Of a stretch of DNA of 64,000 nucleotides, positions 38,680 to 46,322 are shown piece by piece; positions within the stretch are counted from its first letter, which is position 1, and every line of letters starts with the position of its first letter. The translations under genes were made by a program, and so were the position numbers. The DNA is from Streptomyces sp. NBC_01454 (GTDB taxonomy: Bacteria; Actinomycetota; Actinomycetes; Streptomycetales; Streptomycetaceae): positions 2,728,001 to 2,792,000 of the forward strand of contig NZ_CP109460.1 of the NCBI RefSeq assembly GCF_036227565.1, given 5' to 3'. Under the pieces are notes generated by a model that had not been told where the DNA came from, made no database searches, and saw only the letters and a list, made by a program, of their open reading frames with translations.

Positions 38680-39363
38680 TCAGCCCCGGGCCCGGAGCCG
38701 GTCGGTGCTGTCCTCGCTGGGCTGGACGACGACGAACCCCTGGCCGGAGAAGCCCAGTTGGTATGCCTCGCCGCTGCCGCGCCCGATCATCGAGGACGCC
38801 TTGAAGCTGCGCTTGCCCTTCATCTTCAGATGGGTCGACCAGGCGACCAGGGCGTCGGGGTCCACATAGGTCTCGTCCTCGCCGCGGCCGCAGTCGACGA
38901 CGATGGGGGTGCCACGGGAGGTCAGCGCGACCCAGCCGGTGCCGGAGATCCCGACGTTGAAGAGCCCCTGGCCGGCGAACTTCGCCATGCCCTTGACGCG
39001 CTGCACTCCCCACTGGAGCTGGGTGTCGAAGGCGAGGAGGTTGGTGCCGTTGACGGAGAGGGCGTCGTCGTTGAGGTGGATGCAGACGACATCGGCGCCG
39101 TAGTCGGCGAGGTAGAGCACGCCGTCGCCGGAGCACTTCATCAGGGGCGCGCCTTCGCCGGTGAGCCACTGGGAGGCCATCTGGCGGACGGCGGGAGGGT
39201 TCGGCTCGTACTGGACGAAGCCCTCGTAGGCGACCATGGAGCCGGTGCGGGCGAAGATGTCCTGGCCGCTCTGCATGGCGATCTTCACCATGGCGCTGCC
39301 GTGGTTCTCCATACGGGCGGCGGGCGGGGTCGGGGCGTAGCCCGACAGCTGCTGCTGGTTCAT
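38680..39363 (-). CDS. AIM24 family protein
   Basis: The 227-residue AIM24-domain paralogue (MNQQQLSGYAPTPP at the N-terminus, then GQDIFARTGSMVAYEGF and GISGTGWVALTSRGTPIVV) is the middle gene of the cluster, 16 bp after the TerD-AIM24 fusion. It lacks the Gly/Met-rich tail of its downstream neighbour. No catalytic motif is visible. Confidence 0.87.
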   Translation of the reverse strand: MNQQQLSGYAPTPPAARMENHGSAMVKIAMQSGQDIFARTGSMVAYEGFVQYEPNPPAVRQMASQWLTGEGAPLMKCSGDGVLYLADYGADVVCIHLNDDALSVNGTNLLAFDTQLQWGVQRVKGMAKFAGQGLFNVGISGTGWVALTSRGTPIVVDCGRGEDETYVDPDALVAWSTHLKMKGKRSFKASSMIGRGSGEAYQLGFSGQGFVVVQPSEDSTDRLRARG

Positions 39364-39379
39364 GACTTTTCGGGCTCCC

Positions 39380-41032
39380 TCAGACCTCGTAGGGCTGGAC
39401 GACGATGAAGTTGCCGGGCGCACCGCGGAACTGGAGGTTCACGGTCTCGCCGGAGTGGCCCGGGAAGGCGTGCCGGCGCAGGCTGACCTGGCTGGAGATG
39501 ATCACCTGCGAGCCGGCGGACCAGGCCACGATGGCGTTGGCGTCGGCGAAGGTGGTCGGGGTGACCGGCAGCACGACCGGGGTGCCCTGGGTCTTGACGA
39601 CGAGGGTGCCGGTCCCGTGGAACTGCATGGTGAACAGGGCGCCACCGGGGATGCCGTGGCCCTCGATGCGGCGGACCTCGTGCTGCAGCGACTCGTCGAA
39701 GGCGAGGACGCTGTCGGCGGACACACAGATCGCGTCGCCCTGCAGCTCGATGGGGTGCACATGGGCGCTGTTCTCGGCGAAGAAGACCTGGCCCTGGCCG
39801 GTGCAGCGCATCAGCTGCATTTCCTGGCCGGTGGCGTTGCCGACGATCCGGCCGCGGAAGCCGGCGCCCTTGTAGCCGAAGTCGACCTTGCCCTGGTAGA
39901 GCACCATGCTGCCCTGGCGGGCGAGCACCGGCTGGCCGTCGACGCCGAGGTCGACCCGGATCAGCTTGCTGTTCTGCGGGGCCCAGCGCCGGCCGGTGGG
40001 TGCTTCCTTGTACTTGTCCAGGACGGCACCGAGGCCGGGGCCGCCGCCCTGGGGGACCGCCGGGGCCTGGGCGCCGGGATACGGGGCACCGGGCGGCGGG
40101 GCCGGCTGCCCGTAGGGCGGTGCCTGCGGGGCCTGCTGGCCGGGGAAGCCGCCGGGGACGGTCTGCGGGTGGCCGTACGGGTCCTGACCGGGCGCCGGCT
40201 GCCCGTAGGGGGCGGGCGGCTGCTGGCCGGGCGGTCCGGGCACACCGGGCGGCGGTACCGGGCCGGCGGGCGGAGCCAGGGGCGCGGCGATGGTGGGCGC
40301 GCTGTGCATCTGCGGGGCGGTGGGCTGCGCGGGCGCCGGCTGCGGGGCGGCCGGGGGCGCCGCGGCGGCGGGCACGGGCTGCTGCGGTACGGGCTCGGTC
40401 GCGGGCGCACCGAAGGACGGTGCGGGGGCGGCCGGCCCGGACGGGGGCGCGAAGCCGGGCACGCCCTGCGCCGCGGCGGGCTGCTCGGGTACGGCCCCGT
40501 CCTCCTCGGCGACCTCGCCGCCGAAGTTCTTCAGCAGCGCGTCCAGACCGCCGTCGAAGCCCTGGCCGACGGCGGCGAACCGCCAGACGTCCTTGAGGTA
40601 GAAGTCGCCGAGCATGACGGCGCGTTCGGTGCTGAACTCGCTGCCGGTGAAGGAGTAGCGGGCGACCTCTTCGCCGCCGGCCACGATCCGGAGGTAGCCG
40701 GGCCCGATCCGGGAGACCTGGCCCGCGCCGTCGAGTGCGGCGGTGAAGGTGAGCTTCTGGATCTGCGGCGGAATCTTGTCGAGGGTGACCCGGAAGGACT
40801 CGCTGTCGCCGGCCTGCGGGCCGAGCAGCTGGATCGACTCCTCGGGCGAGGTCGGCTGGTTGAAGAAGATGAAGTACCGGTCGTCGGAGAGCCGCTCGTC
40901 GGCGTCCAGACCGAAGCAGCTGATGTCGAAGGTCAGGCCGGGCCCGGCGATCTGCACGCCGACGTACAGATCCGTTCCCGCCGTGAGATCACCGATTTTG
41001 GCCTTGTGGCCGCGCTGGAATTCCCTGGCCAT
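39380..41032 (-). CDS. TerD-AIM24 fusion protein
   Basis: The 550-residue protein has an N-terminal TerD (tellurium-resistance/stress) domain, residues about 1-180, with LTFDISCFGLDADERLSDDRY (cited in part: DISCFGLDADERLSDD) and the acidic calcium-type site. A Pro/Gln/Ala-rich linker of about 150 residues follows, then a C-terminal AIM24 domain (residues about 330-550, ending FIVVQPYEV). It is the first gene of a three-gene AIM24 operon. TerD domains bind calcium and are linked to membrane-associated stress complexes; the fusion suggests AIM24 works there. Confidence 0.9.
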   Translation of the reverse strand: MAREFQRGHKAKIGDLTAGTDLYVGVQIAGPGLTFDISCFGLDADERLSDDRYFIFFNQPTSPEESIQLLGPQAGDSESFRVTLDKIPPQIQKLTFTAALDGAGQVSRIGPGYLRIVAGGEEVARYSFTGSEFSTERAVMLGDFYLKDVWRFAAVGQGFDGGLDALLKNFGGEVAEEDGAVPEQPAAAQGVPGFAPPSGPAAPAPSFGAPATEPVPQQPVPAAAAPPAAPQPAPAQPTAPQMHSAPTIAAPLAPPAGPVPPPGVPGPPGQQPPAPYGQPAPGQDPYGHPQTVPGGFPGQQAPQAPPYGQPAPPPGAPYPGAQAPAVPQGGGPGLGAVLDKYKEAPTGRRWAPQNSKLIRVDLGVDGQPVLARQGSMVLYQGKVDFGYKGAGFRGRIVGNATGQEMQLMRCTGQGQVFFAENSAHVHPIELQGDAICVSADSVLAFDESLQHEVRRIEGHGIPGGALFTMQFHGTGTLVVKTQGTPVVLPVTPTTFADANAIVAWSAGSQVIISSQVSLRRHAFPGHSGETVNLQFRGAPGNFIVVQPYEV

Positions 41033-41146
41033 ACGTAACGCCCGTCCCCCGCTCCCGCTGTGAGTTCCTCTGCGCGGCCAGGCTAACCGCTGGCGCCGAC
41101 AGCGGGCGATGCCGGGGCACGACGGAGGTGGGCGCGCCGCGCGGAC

Positions 41147-41773
41147 TCATTCGCCGCGGGCGGCGGGCAGATGGGGCAGCCGGTCGGCCGCGACCACCCC
41201 TTCGAGGTAGCCACGGGCCCGTTCCGTACGGGGGTAGCACTCCAGCAGGCTCCAGAACCGGGGCCCGTGACCGGGGACCAGCAGATGGGCGAGCTCGTGC
41301 AGCAGGACGTAGTCGATGACGTACTCGGGCATGCCCTGGAGCCGGTGCGAGAGACGGATGCTTCCCTCGGCCGGTGTGCACGAGCCCCAGCGGGTGTTCT
41401 GGTTGGTCACCCAGCGCACCGACGCCGGGCGGGCCCGGCCCTCCAGATACTGGCCGGACAGCCGCCCGGCGCGCGCGGCCAGCTCGCCGTCGCCCAGTAT
41501 CCGCTTGCTCTCCTGGGCGGCGAGCTTGTCCAGCATGACGGTGACCCAGCGCCGCTCCTCGGCCTCGGACATCCGCGCCGGAATCAGGACGACCGTGCGG
41601 TCGCCCTCGCGGTATGCGGAGACCGTTCTGCGCCGTCGTGAGCTGCGGCGCACCTCGACGGCGCTGGTGCCCGCTCCCTGGGCCGTGGGGCTCGGGGCAG
41701 TCCGGCGTGAGGTGTCGGGGGCGCGGCGCAGAGGTGTCTCCCCTGAACCGTGGGCGGAAGGGTCGGCGGGCAC
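41147..41773 (-). CDS. M48-family metallopeptidase (YgjP/WLM-like, DUF45)
   Basis: The 208-residue protein has HELAHLLVPGHG, an HExxH zinc site followed by the third His, as in YgjP-type (DUF45) zincins. NTRWGSCTPAEGSIRLSHRL is the usual signature before it. The basic N-terminal 60 residues are low-complexity. GTG 41773 is chosen as the last start before the conserved region that keeps this tail. It is divergent from the ThiF-like gene. The substrate is unknown. Confidence 0.88.
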   Translation of the reverse strand: MPADPSAHGSGETPLRRAPDTSRRTAPSPTAQGAGTSAVEVRRSSRRRRTVSAYREGDRTVVLIPARMSEAEERRWVTVMLDKLAAQESKRILGDGELAARAGRLSGQYLEGRARPASVRWVTNQNTRWGSCTPAEGSIRLSHRLQGMPEYVIDYVLLHELAHLLVPGHGPRFWSLLECYPRTERARGYLEGVVAADRLPHLPAARGE

Positions 41774-41949
41774 GCGCCCGACGTTACCCGCTGTCGTTGC
41801 GGGAAGTCCCGCCCCGCGGTCGGTTCGCCGCCGAACCACTCCATGGCGTGCACAGCGCGTACGACTGACCCCCCGCCTGTGGATAACTTCCGCACCGATC
41901 CGCCGCACGGCGCATGCTGGGGGCCGGACGACGAAGGACGGGGGCACAG

Positions 41950-43077
41950 ATGAGGCATCCGATGCTCAAGCCCGCGCTGCGGCGCGGCTGGCGGGACAGG
42001 GAAACCGTGCGGTTCGGCGTGGCACCGGCCCACGCGAAGGTGGTCGGCCCGGTCGACACGGCGACGGGAAGCTTCCTGTCGCTGCTGGACGGCACACGCG
42101 ACCTGCGGCAACTGACGGAGGAGGCGGCGTTACTCGACCTCCCGCCCGCACACGTACGGGGCGTGGTCGAACGCCTCGGCGCGGCCGGGCTGCTGGAGGC
42201 CCCCGCCGAGGGCGGCCCGGCGGCCGAGGCGGTCCGCGCCGACCATGCGGCCTTCTCACAGCTGCGGCCCGACCTGGCCTCTCTCTCGGTGCGGCATCCG
42301 GAGCCCGCGGGCGCGCTGGGCCGGATGGGGGCCCGCCGGGCGATCCGGGCCAGGGTCAAGGGGGCGGGCCGGGTCGGTGCCGCGATCGCGGCGCTGCTCT
42401 CGGCCTCGGGCATCGGCCGGGTGGAGGTGCTCGACGGCGGCACGGTCCAGCCGGAGGACGTGCTGCCCGGTGGGCTGTCGGCCGAGCGGACCGGCGAGCG
42501 GCGCAGCGCCGCCGCGCAACGGCTGGTCCGCCAGGCCTCTCCCTGGAGCCGTACCCCGCGCCCGAGGGTCCCGGTCAGCGAGTGCGGTGAGCCGGGTCTG
42601 TCCCTGGTGGTGCTCGCCCCGCGCGACGGCCTCGGCGCGTACGCCCCCGACCCCGTGCTGTCCGAGCCACTGCTGACTGCCGGCATCCCGCACCTTTACG
42701 CGGGGGTGATCGAGGGCACGGGAGTGGTGGGTCCGCTGGTGCTGCCCGGTGGTTCGGCCTGTGCCCGCTGCGACGAGCTGCACCGCACGGACGCGGAGCC
42801 GGCCTGGCCGCGGCTGCTCGCGCAGTGGCGGTCGGGTCGCGGTTCACCCGCGGTACCGGCTTGTGATGCCGCGTTGGCAACCACGGTCGCGGGCGTCGCC
42901 GCCCTCCAGGCGCTGACGTTCCTCGACGGTGAACTGCCGCCGTGCACAGGGGCGCGGATGGAACTCGCCGCGCCCTGTGCCGAGGTACGGACGGTGCCGG
43001 TCGCGCCGCATCCGGAGTGCGCCTGCGGTGCCGCCGCTGCACCGTGTACGGCAGGCGCCTCGGATCCTCGGCCGTGA
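41950..43077 (+). CDS. ThiF-like protein with N-terminal winged-helix (RRE-like) region
   Basis: The 375-residue protein has a small N-terminal domain (residues about 1-80) resembling the PqqD-like precursor-recognition fold of TOMM cyclodehydratase partners. An E1/ThiF-like Rossmann domain follows (VKGAGRVGAAIAALLSASGIGRVEVLDGG, cited in part: GAGRVGAAIAALL), then Cys pairs CARC and CACG that could bind zinc. No ATP-binding Arg finger is evident, so adenylation is uncertain. It is followed by the ABC1 kinase gene 56 bp on. No peptide substrate gene is seen nearby. Confidence 0.75.
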   Translation: MRHPMLKPALRRGWRDRETVRFGVAPAHAKVVGPVDTATGSFLSLLDGTRDLRQLTEEAALLDLPPAHVRGVVERLGAAGLLEAPAEGGPAAEAVRADHAAFSQLRPDLASLSVRHPEPAGALGRMGARRAIRARVKGAGRVGAAIAALLSASGIGRVEVLDGGTVQPEDVLPGGLSAERTGERRSAAAQRLVRQASPWSRTPRPRVPVSECGEPGLSLVVLAPRDGLGAYAPDPVLSEPLLTAGIPHLYAGVIEGTGVVGPLVLPGGSACARCDELHRTDAEPAWPRLLAQWRSGRGSPAVPACDAALATTVAGVAALQALTFLDGELPPCTGARMELAAPCAEVRTVPVAPHPECACGAAAAPCTAGASDPRP

Positions 43078-43133
43078 CACGCCACAATGACGGAGTAACC
43101 CCGGTTGGGGGACAGTGTGAGTTGGAGGGGCGC

Positions 43134-44609
43134 ATGTCTGATCTTCCCCGCAAGGCGGTCACCCGTACCGCCAAGCTGGCCGCGCTGCCACTGGGGTTCG
43201 CCGGCCGTGCCACCTGGGGCCTGGGCAAGCGGATCGGCGGCAGATCCGCCGAGATCGTCGGCCGCGAGCTTCAACAGCGCACGGCGGAACAGCTCTTCAA
43301 GGTGCTCGGGGAGCTGAAGGGCGGGGCGATGAAGTTCGGGCAGGCGCTGTCCGTCTTCGAGTCGGCGCTGCCCGAGGAGATCGCCGGCCCCTACCGCGCC
43401 GCCCTGACGAAGCTTCAGGAAGCGGCGCCGCCGATGCCGACGAGCGCGGTGCACGCGGTGCTGGCGGAGCAGCTCGGCGAGGAGTGGCGGGAGCTGTTCG
43501 AAGAGTTCGAGGACAAGCCGGCGGCGGCGGCCTCGATCGGGCAGGTGCACCGTGCGGTGTGGCACGACGGCCGCGAGGTGGCCGTCAAGGTGCAGTATCC
43601 GGGCGCGGGCCAGGCGCTGCTGTCGGATCTGACGCAGCTGAGCCGGTTCGCCCGGCTGCTGGGCCCGCTGATGCCGGGTATGGACGTCAAACCGCTGATC
43701 ACCGAGCTGCGCGACCGGGTCTCGGAGGAGCTGGACTACTCCCTGGAGGCCGAGGCTCAGCGGGCACACGCCGAGGAGTTCGCCGACGACCCGGACGTGG
43801 TGGTGCCGTCCGTGGTGCACCAGTGCGAGCAGGTGCTGGTGACGGAGTGGATGGACGGGGTACCGCTGTCCGAGGTGATCACGGACGGCACCAACGAGCA
43901 GCGGGACCGGGCCGGTCAGCTCCTGGCCCGCTTCCTCTTCTCCGGCCCGGCCCGTACGGGTCTGCTGCACGCCGATCCACACCCGGGCAACTTCCGGCTG
44001 CTGGCCGGGGACGACCCGGACGGCCCGGTCGGGGAGTGGCGGCTGGGGGTGCTGGACTTCGGCACCGTGGACCGGCTGCCCGACGGACTGCCGCCGACGA
44101 TCGGCAGCTCGCTGCGGATGACGCTCGACGGCGAGGCGGACGCCGTCTACCAGCTGCTCTGCGAGGAGGGCTTCGTCCGCGAGTCCATCGAGCTGGAACC
44201 GGACGCGGTGCTGGAGTACCTGCTGCCGATCATCGAACCGGCTCAGGCGGACGAGTTCACCTTCACCCGGAGCTGGATGCGCCATCAGGCGGCGCGGGTC
44301 GGCGATCTGCGCTCCCCCGCCCATCAGTTGGGCAAGCAGCTCAATCTGCCGCCCGCCTATCTGTTGATCCACCGGGTGACGCTGAGCACGATCGGGGTGC
44401 TGTGCCAGCTGGGGGCGACGGTACGGCTGCGCGACGAACTGGAGGCCTGGCTGCCCGGCTTCGTCCCCGAGGAGGAGCCGCCCGGCCCGGACGTCACCGA
44501 GGTCACCACCGCCCTCGGCGCGGAGCACGGGACAGAACTCGATACGGAGACCGGCACAGCCGTCGGTGCGGGACTCCGCAAGGGGGCCGTCGAGGAGACC
44601 AGGGCCTGA
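43134..44609 (+). CDS. ABC1/UbiB-family atypical kinase
   Basis: The 491-residue protein has the family signatures: the KxGQ motif (MKFGQALS), an ATP-binding lysine in EVAVKVQYPG, VSEELDYSLEAEAQR, HADPHPGNF (catalytic loop) and LDFGTVDRL (metal-binding DFG). ABC1 proteins bind nucleotides and are tied to isoprenoid-lipid or quinone metabolism. ATG 43134 follows GGAGGGG. The pairing with the upstream ThiF-like gene and the downstream wblC/uvrD2 is the same as in mycobacteria (Rv3196-Rv3198c), by my recollection. Confidence 0.92.
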   Translation: MSDLPRKAVTRTAKLAALPLGFAGRATWGLGKRIGGRSAEIVGRELQQRTAEQLFKVLGELKGGAMKFGQALSVFESALPEEIAGPYRAALTKLQEAAPPMPTSAVHAVLAEQLGEEWRELFEEFEDKPAAAASIGQVHRAVWHDGREVAVKVQYPGAGQALLSDLTQLSRFARLLGPLMPGMDVKPLITELRDRVSEELDYSLEAEAQRAHAEEFADDPDVVVPSVVHQCEQVLVTEWMDGVPLSEVITDGTNEQRDRAGQLLARFLFSGPARTGLLHADPHPGNFRLLAGDDPDGPVGEWRLGVLDFGTVDRLPDGLPPTIGSSLRMTLDGEADAVYQLLCEEGFVRESIELEPDAVLEYLLPIIEPAQADEFTFTRSWMRHQAARVGDLRSPAHQLGKQLNLPPAYLLIHRVTLSTIGVLCQLGATVRLRDELEAWLPGFVPEEEPPGPDVTEVTTALGAEHGTELDTETGTAVGAGLRKGAVEETRA

Positions 44610-44624
44610 GCCCGTGGGCCGGGC

Positions 44625-44659
44625 CTCTTGTCCGCTCCGGCCACGGGAGCGGACAAGAG
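44625..44659. terminator. Bidirectional terminator after the ABC1 kinase gene
   Basis: A 14-bp perfect stem (44625-44638 with 44646-44659) lies between convergent genes. Confidence 0.75.
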
Positions 44660-44762
44660 CGGGCACGGTGGCCGGCCCGGCATGTCTGCGGCGCATGCCG
44701 GCGCGGCCGGGCCGCTCCCGGGGGCTATCCCGGCCCCACTCCCCCGGTGGTGACGCCCGGCC

Positions 44763-44960
44763 TCACCACCAGCTTGAATCCAGGCGTCCCTCGATGGCGC
44801 GGATGTTCTTCCGCGCGCAGGTGTCGCAGTAGTAGCGGCGCTCACCGTTCTCGACGGAGAGCGTCCAGGTCGGCGGGGGGCCCTCGGCGACCGCGCCGCA
44901 GCCGGCACACTCCGTGTTCCCGTCCGCCAGTTCCGCCTGTTCATGCGTCCTCTGGTCCAC
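44763..44960 (-). CDS. Small zinc-ribbon protein
   Basis: The 65-residue protein has two CxxC knuckles (CAGC and CDTC) 33 residues apart, enough for one zinc-ribbon, and ends RLDSSWW. GTG 44960 is chosen because translation further upstream is low-complexity. It is common in Streptomyces as an uncharacterised small protein. The function is unknown. Confidence 0.78.
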   Translation of the reverse strand: MDQRTHEQAELADGNTECAGCGAVAEGPPPTWTLSVENGERRYYCDTCARKNIRAIEGRLDSSWW

Positions 44961-45062
44961 CGTCCGACGATAGCCCCGTCCTCCGCAACACACGGGATCC
45001 CACGCACCACGGGGCCCGCCCTGTCGGACGGACCCCGTGGACGGCGGCATCAGTGCACCGCC

Positions 45063-45380
45063 TTACTGCATCACGGCCATGGCCAGCGCACGGCGGGCCC
45101 GGAGCGAAGCGCGCTCGGCACGCCGCTGCATACGCCTCGCGGCGGCGAGCCGATGGGCCCTGCGTTCTGATTCGGCCTCCCGCAGGCGTTCGTGCATATG
45201 CGCACGTGCCAGGGCTTCTGGGATGAGTTGCATGGCGAGGTTCCTGTTCTGACGCGACTCGATCGCATCGGCATTCACGGGGACGGGGGTGTCGGTGAGA
45301 GTGGGGTTCATCGTGAGGTCCTGCTTCTGGGGATCCCGGGTGACGGGATGGTCGATCGTTCCTGTACCGAAGGCGTTCAT
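45063..45380 (-). CDS. Hypothetical basic protein coupled to wblC
   Basis: The 105-residue protein has a C-terminal half that is a long Arg/Ala-rich helix (ERRAHRLAAARRMQRRAERA), possibly coiled-coil or RNA-binding. The ATG at 45380 overlaps the wblC stop by 4 bp, so it should be translated from the wblC transcript. An internal ATG (MNPTLTDT) is an alternative start. I recognise no family. Its position makes it a likely member of the antibiotic-stress output of wblC. Confidence 0.65.
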   Translation of the reverse strand: MNAFGTGTIDHPVTRDPQKQDLTMNPTLTDTPVPVNADAIESRQNRNLAMQLIPEALARAHMHERLREAESERRAHRLAAARRMQRRAERASLRARRALAMAVMQ

Positions 45381-45730
45381 GCCACAACCGGGTTCTTGCG
45401 CGGACGGCCACGCGGCCGCTTCCGGGGCACGACGACGCCCTGGACGAAGAGTTCGCCGCCCCAGACGCCCCACGGCTCACGCCGGTCCTTGGCGCCGGCG
45501 AGGCATGCCTCACGCACCGGACAGGTCTGACACAGGGTCTTGGCGTACTCGACGTCGGCCGGGGACTCCGCGAAGAAGACCTCCGGGTCGTAGGTGCGGC
45601 ACGGAACAGCGGCGCCGAGGCGGTCGATCTCGTCGTCGAGCTCGGTGAGGGGAAGCAAGGAGTTCTCCTGAGGGTCAGGCGGAGGGATCAGGTCGGTCGC
45701 TACGGACGGGGTGTGCGTCTGCAGTTGCAC
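45377..45730 (-). CDS. wblC: WhiB7/WblC-type iron-sulfur regulator
   Basis: The 117-residue protein has the four WhiB cysteines (PC, then CQTCPVREAC), the GVWGGE turn and a C-terminal AT-hook RGRPRKN, the feature that singles out WhiB7/WblC. It binds an Fe-S cluster and SigA-type sigma factor to activate intrinsic antibiotic-resistance genes when translation is inhibited. GTG 45730 gives the usual length. It lies downstream of a roughly 550-nt leader with an upstream ORF and a terminator, and of an AT-rich promoter typical of WhiB7 autoactivation. Confidence 0.93.
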   Translation of the reverse strand: MQLQTHTPSVATDLIPPPDPQENSLLPLTELDDEIDRLGAAVPCRTYDPEVFFAESPADVEYAKTLCQTCPVREACLAGAKDRREPWGVWGGELFVQGVVVPRKRPRGRPRKNPVVA

Positions 45731-45780
45731 GGTGGTGTGTTCCTCGTCTGTTCGGTCCGGCTGGTGGCCGGACGCTGGGG

Positions 45781-45822
45781 CAAACAAAAGGGCCGCGGAT
45801 CCCGGTGTGGGTTCCGCGGCCC
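45781..45822 (-). terminator. Transcription attenuator in the wblC leader
   Basis: On the minus strand GGGCCGCGGA (45813-45822) pairs perfectly with TCCGCGGCCC (45790-45799), followed at once by TTTTGTTTG (45781-45789). This is a textbook intrinsic terminator placed 51 bp before the wblC GTG, where it can only act to stop wblC transcription. Confidence 0.88.
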
Positions 45823-45849
45823 TGGAAGGTGCCGACCTGATCTCGCTGA

Positions 45850-46170
45850 TCAGGCTGGATCTCTCCAGGGTTCGAGGCCGCGGTAGGCCCACATGTCATG
45901 CGTCTGGTACTGCTGCCGGGATTCGGCACCGTTGGCCGCCGCGAAGGCAAGGGCATTCGCCGATGCCGCCACTGCTGCTACCGCAGGTGCCTCGGTCGGT
46001 CGCGCGGTGCGCTCACTGCGCGTCAGCACAGCGAGGGACTCGGGGCGCGCGACCTCGGTACCGGACGGGCGGCCGAAGCCGGACAGACCGGTGCCAAGGA
46101 GCGAAGTGCCGAGCGGGCAGGCGGCGACCGAGAGATCGGTCATTTTGTTCGTCTCAATGAAGCTGATCAC
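45850..46170 (-). CDS. Upstream ORF (leader peptide) of wblC
   Basis: The 106-codon frame begins GTG at 46170 with AGGAGG at 46179-46184, an 8-nt spacer and no competing upstream start. It encodes MISFIETNKMTDLSV at the start and MWAYRGLEPWRDPA at the end and stops 28 bp before the attenuator hairpin. It has no recognisable domain. Its last part contains CCGCGGCC (minus strand, 45876-45883), complementary to the 5' arm of the terminator. The simplest reading is a regulatory leader ORF whose translation controls the attenuator. Confidence 0.7.
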   Translation of the reverse strand: MISFIETNKMTDLSVAACPLGTSLLGTGLSGFGRPSGTEVARPESLAVLTRSERTARPTEAPAVAAVAASANALAFAAANGAESRQQYQTHDMWAYRGLEPWRDPA

Positions 46171-46284
46171 TGGGCTCGCCTCCTCTCGGCGTCTCGGTGG
46201 ACCGGGAATCCCGTTCCAGGGCGTTCAAGTACATCACGGATCGAGCGGATCTCGGAAAGAAACCGTTGTCTCCGTTGCTCCCGA

Positions 46285-46322
46285 AGGCTATGGGGCTGTG
46301 CTCCGCGGGCGCAAACTATTTT
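46285..46322 (-). promoter_or_regulatory. Candidate wblC promoter with AT-rich WblC-binding box
   Basis: On the minus strand an AT-rich tract GAAAAATAGT lies just before TTGCGC (46309-46314, -35), 18 bp and TAGCCT (46285-46290, -10). WhiB7 family members activate promoters with an AT-rich sequence immediately upstream of -35, read by the AT-hook. The tract lies in the last codons and the stop of uvrD2. Confidence 0.6.

Noticed and set aside
45675..45956. Alternative minus-strand leader frame overlapping the wblC start
   Set aside because: It has no RBS, overlaps the terminator and the wblC coding start in another frame, and is low-complexity compared with the frame starting at 46170.
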